From Chloroflexota bacterium (lineage in GTDB: Bacteria; Chloroflexota; Limnocylindria; Limnocylindrales; CSP1-4), in the NCBI GenBank assembly GCA_021783595.1, contig JAJXTS010000011.1, positions 1-33,290 on the forward strand: DNA of 33,290 bases, written 5' to 3'. A program made the position numbers and the translations under genes. Each line of letters begins with the position of its first letter. Position 1 is the stretch's first letter. This document shows positions 17,676-23,820 of this stretch, one piece after another. Below the pieces are notes generated by a model. That model was not told where the DNA came from. It made no database searches and saw nothing but the letters and a program-made list of their open reading frames with translations.

Positions 17676-17692
17676 CTTTCGAACCCGTTACG
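17676..17692 (-). promoter_or_regulatory. candidate response-regulator site upstream of gtrA-GT39
   Basis: On the minus strand it reads CGTAAC-GGGTT-CGAAAG, a direct repeat of CGWAAS with an 11-bp period, the geometry of OmpR/PhoB-family sites. Its 12 half-site bases are identical to those at 20381-20397. It ends 23 bp before the gtrA ATG; a GAGACT hexamer (17659-17664) between them could be the -10. Confidence 0.55.
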
Positions 17693-17706
17693 CGGCCGGC
17701 GGCCTG

Positions 17707-17740
17707 CCGGGCGCCGCCGGGGAGGCGGCGGGGCGCCCCG
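17707..17740 (-). terminator. imperfect GC hairpin after the histidine kinase gene
   Basis: GCCGCC (17713-17718) pairs with GGCGGC (17724-17729), with imperfect outer GC pairing on both sides. It begins 11 nt past the kinase stop codon and could end the ferric reductase-regulator-kinase transcript before the gtrA promoter. No T tract. Confidence 0.35.
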
Positions 17741-17750
17741 AGGACGCCTC

Positions 17751-19028
17751 CTAGCCGACGGAGGACCGACCCCAGCTCACCGCGAAGCGGGCGCCGCCCG
17801 AGGGCGACGAGCCCAGGCTCCAGCGCCCGTTGGTGGCCTGCACGATGGCATCGCCGATCGCGAGGCCCAGCCCCGCGCCGCCAGTGTCGGCCGCGGTCGT
17901 CACAGAGCGGTGGAAGCGGTTGAAGATCCGCTCACGCTCGTCGGGCGGGATGCCGGGACCCGAGTCGTCCACGGCCACGAAGGCGCGGCCCGCCTCCACG
18001 CCCACGGTCACGCCCACCGCCCCGCCCTCGGGCGAGTACTTGCAGGCGTTGTCCACCAGCACGCCCACCAGCCGGTCCACCAGCTCCGCGGACGCGGCGA
18101 TGACCACGGGCGAGGCGGTGGCCTGCACGGAGAGCCGCAGGTGCCGGGCCTCCGCGACGGCCGCGAACCGGTCCGCGGTCTGGCTCGCGAGCACCGCCAG
18201 GTCGATCGGGCCCGCCGGCGGCGGCTCGGCGGCGGCGTCGAAGCGGGCCAGCCAGAGCATGTCCTCCAGCAGCCGCCGCATCCGCTTGGATTCGCGCTCC
18301 ACCTTGGTGAACGCCGTGCGGTACCACGCGGCGTCGCGCTCCGTGGCCAGCGCCAGCGACGTGTGCGCCTCGATCACCGACAGCGGCGTGCGCAACTCGT
18401 GGGAGGCGTCCGCGGTGAACTCCAGCTGGCGGCGGCGAGCGGCCTCGATGGGCTGGGCCACGCGCTGCCCGACGATGGTGGCCCCCACGAACACGGCGCC
18501 CAGCAGGAACGGCGCGATCAGCAGGACGCCGAGCGCGATGGTCGCCTGCGTGTCGGCGACCTGCGATGTGTCCTGGGCGGCGATCACGTAGACCGATCCC
18601 ATCTGCTGGCCGGCGATCCGGACGCTGGTCCCGTCGATCGTGGCGTCCTGCGGCGACGAGACGGCCTTCAGGGCCGCCGGCAGGGCCGGGGTCTGGTTGC
18701 CGATGGGCGTCACCGTGCCGTCGGCGGCGACGGTCCAGATGAGGACGGGCGCGCCGAAGGGCCTGCCGGGGTCTCGCCCCAGGTTGAGCGAGCCGCCGCT
18801 CGCGCCGCCACCGTCACCGGCCCCGCTGCCGCCCGCGACCCCCCCGTCCGGCGCCAGGCGGGTGAACGTCTGCATGACCCGCTGGTCGATCTGAGCGGTC
18901 AGGTCCCGCGTCGCGAACGCGACGACGCCAGCCGAGATCGCGATGTAGGCGACGGCCACCACCCCCGTCGCGGCGAGCGCGACCCGGATGGACTGGCGGC
19001 GGACGGCCGGCACGTGGGTCATGGTCAT
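17751..19028 (-). CDS. two-component sensor histidine kinase
   Basis: A kinase of 425 residues. Membrane helices at about 15-39 and 162-186 enclose an extracytoplasmic sensor of about 120 residues with a Gly/Ser-rich stretch (61-80) and a small beta-rich part. The phosphoacceptor is H210 in the H box DASHELRTPLS, only about 20 residues after the second helix, so a full HAMP domain seems absent. The catalytic domain has N box VDNACKYS (326-332), G1 DDSGPGIPPDERERIFNRFHR (354-374) and G2 GGAGLGLAIG (383-392). Its ATG overlaps the TGA of the response regulator (ATGA at 19025-19028), so the pair is coupled. The signal is unknown; the operon mate upstream is a haem-binding redox membrane protein. 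Confidence 0.92.
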   Translation of the reverse strand: MTMTHVPAVRRQSIRVALAATGVVAVAYIAISAGVVAFATRDLTAQIDQRVMQTFTRLAPDGGVAGGSGAGDGGGASGGSLNLGRDPGRPFGAPVLIWTVAADGTVTPIGNQTPALPAALKAVSSPQDATIDGTSVRIAGQQMGSVYVIAAQDTSQVADTQATIALGVLLIAPFLLGAVFVGATIVGQRVAQPIEAARRRQLEFTADASHELRTPLSVIEAHTSLALATERDAAWYRTAFTKVERESKRMRRLLEDMLWLARFDAAAEPPPAGPIDLAVLASQTADRFAAVAEARHLRLSVQATASPVVIAASAELVDRLVGVLVDNACKYSPEGGAVGVTVGVEAGRAFVAVDDSGPGIPPDERERIFNRFHRSVTTAADTGGAGLGLAIGDAIVQATNGRWSLGSSPSGGARFAVSWGRSSVG

Positions 19029-19693
19029 CCGGCGTCGAGCCGGTAGCCGGAGCCGCGGACGGTGACGATCCGGACCCCGGCGTCGGGCAGCTTGGAGCGG
19101 AGGCGCGACATCTGCACGTCGATGGCGTTGGAGCCGAGCGGGTCCGTCTCGTCCGCCCAGGCGTGCTCGGCGATGGCCTTGCGATCCACGACCGCCGGCG
19201 CACGGCGGATGAGCAGCTCCAGGATCCGGTACTCGGTGGCGGTGAGCGCGATCTCGCGGCCGTTGGCGGTGACCACGTGCGAGACGGGGTCGAGAGCGAG
19301 CCGGCCGGCGCGGAGGATCGGCTGGTCCACGCCGCGCGGTCGGCGCTGGAGCGCGCGCACCCGGGCCAGCAGCTCGCCGAAGTCGAACGGCTTGACGAGG
19401 TAGTCGTCGGCCCCGGTGTCGAGGCCGCGGATGCGGTCGGCCGGGGCGTCGCGGGCGGTGAGCATCAGCAGGCCCGTCGGGCGCTCGTGCCGCCGGGCCC
19501 AGGCCACGACGTCGATGCCCTCGGCACCGGGCATCCGCCAGTCGATGATCGCGACGTCGTACTCGTACCACCTGAGCTGGTCGATGGCGTCGTCGCCGCG
19601 GTCCACGGCGTCCACGTGGTACCCCGCGTCCGTCAGGCCCAGGACCAGGACGTCCCGCAACCCCTCGTCGTCCTCGGCCACCAGCACGCGCAT
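19025..19693 (-). CDS. OmpR-family response regulator
   Basis: A protein of 222 residues. The receiver domain has the acidic pair E7/D8, phosphoacceptor D51 in AIIDWRMPG, T79 and K101 in VKPFDFGELLARVRAL. The C-terminal winged helix runs from about 125, with LTATEYRILELLIRRAP, the recognition helix region SNAIDVQMSRLRSKL and the final wing VRGSGYRL. It lies 27 nt after the ferric-reductase-like gene and overlaps the kinase start by 4 nt. The 11-bp-period direct repeats at 17676-17692 and 20381-20397 are the best candidates for its binding sites, implying control of its own operon and of gtrA-GT39. Confidence 0.95.
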   Translation of the reverse strand: MRVLVAEDDEGLRDVLVLGLTDAGYHVDAVDRGDDAIDQLRWYEYDVAIIDWRMPGAEGIDVVAWARRHERPTGLLMLTARDAPADRIRGLDTGADDYLVKPFDFGELLARVRALQRRPRGVDQPILRAGRLALDPVSHVVTANGREIALTATEYRILELLIRRAPAVVDRKAIAEHAWADETDPLGSNAIDVQMSRLRSKLPDAGVRIVTVRGSGYRLDAG

Positions 19694-19720
19694 CCCGACG
19701 ACTCCCTCACCGGTGCTCGC

Positions 19721-20281
19721 TCAGCGGGCCAGCGACTGCGGCCCGAGCGCCATGGTCGCACCCCGGTCGACCCAGCGCCACGTCGCGGCGCCGGCCACCA
19801 CCGCGAGCGCGGTCGCCTCGATGACCACCATCCAGGGCGCCATCGCGTCGCTGCCGGCGGTCACGGCATGGGCGAAGGCCAGTGGCCACATCAGGTAGCT
19901 GGCCCAGTGGACCGCGCGCCAGGCGTGCTGGCCGAGATGCCGCCGCAGGAGGCTGGTGGCGATCAGCGCCACGAACAGGTAGAGCGCGATCACGCCCAGC
20001 GCGACCGGGACGGGGCGCCAGGACGAGGCGAGCGGCACGAGCGCGGCGCTCAGCCCCAGGCGGAGGTAGGGGTCCAGGATCGCGGCGAGGACGTGCGTCG
20101 TGAGGAAGGCCACTGCCAGGAGCGACACCCGCCGGTGCAGCTCGTAGTTGAAGAACCGGGGCCAGCCGGCGGCCTGGAACCGGGTGACGGTGACCAGGCC
20201 GAGCGCGGCGCTCGCGGTGAGCATCAGCAGCGAGACGATGCCCGCGCCGCGGGCCGCGAACCACAGGATCTGCTCTGACAT
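19721..20281 (-). CDS. ferric-reductase-like haem transmembrane protein (MsrQ/FRE-like)
   Basis: A protein of 186 residues with five to six hydrophobic segments (about 5-30, 51-69, 90-111, 122-141, 150-168). Histidines lie where ferric-reductase-like domains ligate haem: H49 and H63 in the second helix region, H125 in HWASYLMW and H138 in FAHAVTAGSD. It lacks any FAD/NAD-binding domain, so electrons must come from or go to a partner. An ApbE flavin transferase gene lies 174 bp upstream in the same direction, suggesting that a flavinylated protein is that partner. GAGGAG lies 8 nt before the ATG. It appears to head the operon with the response regulator and the kinase. Confidence 0.85.
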   Translation of the reverse strand: MSEQILWFAARGAGIVSLLMLTASAALGLVTVTRFQAAGWPRFFNYELHRRVSLLAVAFLTTHVLAAILDPYLRLGLSAALVPLASSWRPVPVALGVIALYLFVALIATSLLRRHLGQHAWRAVHWASYLMWPLAFAHAVTAGSDAMAPWMVVIEATALAVVAGAATWRWVDRGATMALGPQSLAR

Positions 20282-20380
20282 CGGGGGCGCTCCTCGGGGG
20301 GGTGACGGCGGCGGGGCCGAGGGGGGAGATGCCCCGCCGCCGCGGTTTGTGCTCGGTGGCGCGAGTGTCGCGCCCGGACT

Positions 20381-20397
20381 CTTTCGTCGCGGTTACG
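20381..20397 (-). promoter_or_regulatory. candidate response-regulator site upstream of the ferric-reductase operon
   Basis: On the minus strand it reads CGTAAC-CGCGA-CGAAAG. Both half-sites are identical to those at 17676-17692 while the 5-bp centre differs, as expected for an OmpR-type direct repeat. It lies 100 bp upstream of the ferric-reductase ATG. Confidence 0.55.
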
Positions 20398-20436
20398 GGT
20401 CCCGGGCCGCGACTGCGCTGACCAGGCGCGGCGCCG

Positions 20437-20464
20437 CCCGTCAGGCGCGGCCCGTCAGGCGCGG
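20437..20464. repeat. 14-bp perfect tandem duplication over the apbE stop codon
   Basis: CCCGTCAGGCGCGG occurs twice without a gap (20437-20450 and 20451-20464). The second copy contains the apbE stop codon (TCA at 20455-20457 on the plus strand), so the duplication rebuilt the end of the gene. A partial third match lies just upstream (20423-20433). Confidence 0.8.
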
Positions 20465-21408
20465 CCCGCCGTGTCCGCGGCGGCGGCGGCGGCCGGCTCG
20501 GGCCAGCCGCCGACCCGGACCACGGACCCGTCCTGGGCCACGAGCCGCGCGGGCAGCCGCGCCGACGCCAGCCAGTCCACGGCGGCGTGGCCCAGGACGA
20601 TGCAGGCGGTGGAGGCGGCGTTGGCCGCCTCGCAGGTGTCGGCGACCACGGTCGCGGTCCGCCACGGCGTCTCGGCGGGCAGGCCAGTCCGCGGGTCCAC
20701 GATGTGGTGCGCGGTGGCCCCCGTGTCCGCCGCCCAGCGCCGGACGGTGGTGGACGAGGTGGCCAGCCCGCCCCGCTCGATCGCGACCACCTCGCCCGGC
20801 CCGTCGGGATCGGCGCGGCTGTCCTCGGCCATCAGGATCCGCCAGCCGCCCTCGGGTGGGCGCCCGAGGACCGCCACGTCGCCGCCGAGGCTCACGAGCA
20901 CTCCGGCACCGGGCCCGGCGGCGGCGAGCGCCGCGACGGCGCACAGGTCCGAGGCGAGGCCCTTGCCCGTGGCGCCCAGGTCGAGCTCCACGTCGGTCGG
21001 TACGCGGACCGTGCCGGTCCGCTCGTCGAGATGGATCACCGACCAGCCCGGGACCGGCGCCAGCCGGAGTTGCAGGGGGCGCGTGGTGCCCGCGATGCGG
21101 TCGAAATCGTCGTCGTAGCCGGCGATCCGGAGGGCGCGGCCGATGGTGGGGTCAACGGCCCCGCCGGTCGCGCGCGCCGCCTCCAGCGACCCGGCCAGGG
21201 CGCGGGCGAGCAGCGCCGACACGCGGACCTGCTTGCCGCGCGCGGAGTTGAGGCCGACCAGCTCCGAGTCGGCACGGAACCGCGAGTAGGCGCGGTCCAC
21301 CTCGGCGAGGACCAGCTCGGCTGCGGCTCGCGCGGCATCCAGGTCGCCGTCGCTCACGACCAGGCGAGCGCGGGCGCCGAGCGCCTGCCAGTCAGCCGTG
21401 CCGAGCAC
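20455..21408 (-). CDS. apbE: FAD:protein FMN transferase (ApbE family)
   Basis: A protein of 317 residues that covalently attaches FMN from FAD to Ser/Thr of target proteins. Visible motifs: VLGTADW at the start (the family's MGT), DRAYSRFRADSELVGLNSARG (38-58), VDPTIGRAL (85-93), DLGATGKGLASD (143-154, the K/G flavin-binding loop), LVSLGGDVAVLG and GLATSSTTVRRW, then AHHIVDPRTGLP (233-244). In the Mg site, VVADTCEAANAASTA has Asn where classical members have Asp. No signal peptide is seen, unlike the lipoprotein ApbEs of Gram-negatives. The GTG at 21408 starts 2 nt after the stop of the preceding small gene, so the two form an operon. No FMN-binding-domain substrate is in the window. Confidence 0.88.
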   Translation of the reverse strand: MLGTADWQALGARARLVVSDGDLDAARAAAELVLAEVDRAYSRFRADSELVGLNSARGKQVRVSALLARALAGSLEAARATGGAVDPTIGRALRIAGYDDDFDRIAGTTRPLQLRLAPVPGWSVIHLDERTGTVRVPTDVELDLGATGKGLASDLCAVAALAAAGPGAGVLVSLGGDVAVLGRPPEGGWRILMAEDSRADPDGPGEVVAIERGGLATSSTTVRRWAADTGATAHHIVDPRTGLPAETPWRTATVVADTCEAANAASTACIVLGHAAVDWLASARLPARLVAQDGSVVRVGGWPEPAAAAAADTAGRA

Positions 21409-21410
21409 GA

Positions 21411-21689
21411 TCAGGAGCCCCCGGACGAGACGTGCGCGAAGCCCGTGGAGGCGCCCACGGACGGGGCCAGGCTGAAGAGGCCCGCCGCGGCGGACGAGGT
21501 CGAGGCGGTGGTGGCGCCTGCCGCGGACACCGCGGCGGCCGATGTGGTGGTGCCGGCGTAGGTCACCGCCGCGAGGTACGTGAAGCCGGTCGTGGCGGCC
21601 ACGCCGATCGCCGCGGTCCCGATGGTCAGCCTGCGGAGCCGGGCGAGGTTCCGGGACCGATCCTCGCGGGCCTTGTCGATTGCGTTCAT
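21411..21689 (-). CDS. small single-pass membrane protein upstream of apbE
   Basis: A protein of 92 residues. A basic N terminus (MNAIDKAREDRSRNLARLRR) precedes one membrane helix (about 21-45), so the C-terminal half should be outside. That half is made almost only of Ala, Ser, Thr and Gly and ends FAHVSSGGS. No known domain. Its stop lies 2 nt from the apbE start, so it is co-transcribed and probably coupled. Its tail contains AGATT, close to but not the same as the [S/T]GAT flavin-acceptor motif, so it could be an unusual ApbE substrate or an adaptor for the haem protein. No clear Shine-Dalgarno precedes ATG 21689. Confidence 0.65.
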   Translation of the reverse strand: MNAIDKAREDRSRNLARLRRLTIGTAAIGVAATTGFTYLAAVTYAGTTTSAAAVSAAGATTASTSSAAAGLFSLAPSVGASTGFAHVSSGGS

Positions 21690-21703
21690 GGCCCCATGGT
21701 CCG

Positions 21704-21720
21704 GGCGCAACCCTTGCGCC
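21704..21720. promoter_or_regulatory. inverted repeat in the promoter region of the apbE operon
   Basis: GGCGCAA (21704-21710) and TTGCGCC (21714-21720) form a perfect inverted repeat over CCC, 15 bp upstream of the start of the small membrane protein gene. It could be an operator; it does not match the CGWAAS repeats seen in the neighbouring operons. Confidence 0.35.
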
Positions 21721-21822
21721 TTGATGACAGCCGGAATGAGACTTCGCCCATGTTCGGGCCCCGGCCCGTGGCGGGCGGGATGGGTCCGGGCGGCACGAGC
21801 CGCCGCACCCGGGCGGCCGATC

Positions 21823-22130
21823 ATGCAATCGCAAGGCCCGATCCGGGACCATGCGCCCGTGATCGCCCGCCGCGACCGCCACCGCGCGCTGCTGGCGCTG
21901 CTCGCGCTCGGGCTGGGCGCCCGGTTCGACCTCGGGGTCTTCAGCCCCGCCTCGCTCGCCGACGTCCCGGTCCTGGCCCAGGTCGCCGGGCTCCTCGGCC
22001 TGTTCGGCAAGCTCGGCAAGCTCGGCAAGCTCGGCAACGAGTACAGCGTGCTCACCGCCAATGCCTACAACCCCTGGGCCCTCGTGGGCACGCCGAGCCT
22101 CGCGAACGTGGCGGCGTCGGGCTCCGGCGC
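21823..22130 (+). pseudogene. possible remnant of a membrane glycosyltransferase gene
   Basis: An open frame here runs without a stop into the DNA glycosylase frame. It encodes a hydrophobic helix (HRALLALLALGLGARFDLGVF) and then, close by, a segment EYSVLTANAYNPWALVG that resembles the NAFNLWALLG motif of polyprenol-sugar-dependent mannosyl/GT87-like transferases. In those enzymes the two elements lie hundreds of residues apart, so this looks like an internally deleted remnant. A tandem GKL repeat lies between them. The resemblance is by eye only; it could be chance or an N-terminal extension of the next gene. Confidence 0.3.
22006..22032 (+). repeat. three tandem copies of a 9-bp unit
   Basis: GGCAAGCTC is repeated three times in a row (22006-22014, 22015-22023, 22024-22032), followed by a partial GGCAAC. 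In the plus-strand frame it encodes GKL three times. It is a small microsatellite-like array, not a CRISPR. Confidence 0.85.
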
Positions 22131-22242
22131 CCGGGTCGCGCCCTGCCGCCCGCCCCGGAACGCTGAGCCGCTGGGCGCCGGGCCGCCTTGCCTCGCGCGC
22201 GGACCGGTGGCAGCCGGAGAGGCGACGCGGCACCATGGCCAC

Positions 22243-22908
22243 GTGACCGACCCTTGCCCCGCCCCGCCGCGCCCGGCCGCGCCCCTCGACGAGGCTTCGC
22301 TGGCCCTGGCCGTGGACCGCCTCGCCGCCCGGGACCCGGTGCTCGCCGCGTCCGTGGCGCGCCACGGGCATCCGCCCCTGTGGGCCCGCGCGCCAGGCTT
22401 CCCAACGCTCGTCCACATCATCCTCGAGCAGCAGGTCTCGCTCGCCTCGGCCCGGGCAGCGTTCGACCGCCTCGCGGTGGCGCGCGCCCCGCTGGCCCCG
22501 GCCACCTTCCTCGAGCTCGGGGACGGGGAGCTGCTGGAGATCGGCTTCAGCCGCCAGAAGGCGCGCTACGGCCGCGAGCTCGCCCGGGCCGTGCTCGACG
22601 GCCGGCTCGACCTCGACGCGCTCGGCTCGCTCGACGACGAGGCGGTGGACGCCCAGCTGACGGCGATCCCCGGGATTGGACCGTGGACCGCGACGATCTA
22701 CCGGCTGATGGTCCTGGGCCGAGCGGACGCGTGGCCCGCGCACGACCTGGCGCTGGCGCAGGCGGTTGCGGATTTGCAGGGGCGGTCAGCCCGGCCGGAC
22801 GCCCGCGAGATGGCGGCGCTGGCGGATTCCTGGCGCCCGTGGCGGGCGGTTGCCGCCCGGATCCTCTGGCACCACTACCTGAGCGAGCGCGCCCGCCGCG
22901 CCGGGTGA
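22243..22908 (+). CDS. AlkA-type DNA-3-methyladenine glycosylase (HhH-GPD family)
   Basis: A protein of 221 residues that excises alkylated bases from DNA to start base excision repair. FPTLVHIILEQQVSLASARAAFDRL is the family's helical core with the QQVS signature. The helix-hairpin-helix is LTAIPGIGPWTATIYRLM, followed by the catalytic Asp in WPAHDLALAQAV. The final WRPWRAVAARILWHHYL is typical of AlkA-like members. Of the AlkA domains only the HhH-GPD part is present, as in short family members. I chose GTG 22243 because an ATG just before it at 22235 terminates at once and the frame further upstream encodes unrelated sequence. No Ada regulator is adjacent. Confidence 0.88.
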   Translation: MTDPCPAPPRPAAPLDEASLALAVDRLAARDPVLAASVARHGHPPLWARAPGFPTLVHIILEQQVSLASARAAFDRLAVARAPLAPATFLELGDGELLEIGFSRQKARYGRELARAVLDGRLDLDALGSLDDEAVDAQLTAIPGIGPWTATIYRLMVLGRADAWPAHDLALAQAVADLQGRSARPDAREMAALADSWRPWRAVAARILWHHYLSERARRAG

Positions 22909-22965
22909 CGGCGGTCTGCCCCGCCGCCGGGCCGGTTTCGGCGGAGCCCGTATGCTGTCGGGACC

Positions 22966-23820
22966 ATGTCGCTCTACCGTCTGGAGCACCCGCTCCCCGC
23001 CCTCGACCGTCCCGTCGTGCTGGCCGCATTCGACGGCTGGGTGGACGCGGGCGCCGGCGCGTCCACCGCGCTCGCGCAGATCGCGCAGGGCGGGGCCACG
23101 CTCGCCACCTTCGACGCGGACGCGCTGTACGACTACCGCGCGCGCCGGCCCACCCTCGACATCCGCGACGGGCGCCCGGCTGCGCTCGAGTGGCCCGAGC
23201 TTCGCCTCCTGCACGTTCGTCACGGGGGCCGGGACCTGCTGACGCTCAGCGGGCCGGAGCCCGACTTCCGCTGGCACGCGCTGGTGGCGGACGTGGTCGA
23301 GCTGCTCGGCCGCCTGGGCGTGCGCGAGTGGATCAGCCTGGGCTCCATCCCGGCGGCCATCCCGCACGGGCGCCCGGTCCCCGTCTTCGGCACGGAGTCC
23401 GAGCCCGGCCTGCTGCGCGGGAACGTCGCCGCCGGGCCGACCGGGCTGCTCCGCGTACCCGGGGCCGCGCTCTCGGTCCTCGAGATGGCGGTCGCGAGCG
23501 CCGGCCTGTCCGCCGTGGGCTACTTCGCGCAGATGCCCCACTACGTCACCGGCGGCTACGCGCCCGCGTCGCTGGCGATCCTCCACGCGCTCGACCAGCA
23601 CCTCGGGGTGGAGCTGCCGCGCGGCGACCTGGTCGAGGAGTCGGGCCGGCTGCGGGCCAGGCTCGACGCCGCCGTGGCCGCCGACGAGACGACCCGCGCG
23701 TACGTGGCCCGACTCGAGGCCATGACGGGCGAGGACCGCCCGCTCGCGGGCGACGACCTGATCGGCGAGATCGAGCGCTTCCTGCGCGAGGAGCGCCGGG
23801 GGGACGGCCCGACGGGCTAG
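22966..23820 (+). CDS. PAC2 (proteasome assembly chaperone 2) family protein
   Basis: A protein of 284 residues with the PAC2 fold: RPVVLAAFDGWVDAGAGASTAL at the start, TFDADALYDYRARRP, a central LGVREWISLGSIPAAIPHGRPVPVFGTE, and VGYFAQMPHYVTGGYAPASLAILHAL. In actinobacteria and relatives such proteins are widespread and their role is undefined; a link to the proteasome is known only in eukaryotic and archaeal members. The ATG at 22966 has no Shine-Dalgarno, but TATGCT (22951-22956) lies 9 nt upstream, so the transcript is probably leaderless or nearly so. The stop codon overlaps that of the convergent helicase gene. Confidence 0.9.
   Translation: MSLYRLEHPLPALDRPVVLAAFDGWVDAGAGASTALAQIAQGGATLATFDADALYDYRARRPTLDIRDGRPAALEWPELRLLHVRHGGRDLLTLSGPEPDFRWHALVADVVELLGRLGVREWISLGSIPAAIPHGRPVPVFGTESEPGLLRGNVAAGPTGLLRVPGAALSVLEMAVASAGLSAVGYFAQMPHYVTGGYAPASLAILHALDQHLGVELPRGDLVEESGRLRARLDAAVAADETTRAYVARLEAMTGEDRPLAGDDLIGEIERFLREERRGDGPTG

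Noticed and set aside
22006-22032. CRISPR-like repeat array
   Set aside because: Repeats are 9 bp, adjoining and without spacers; a simple tandem repeat.
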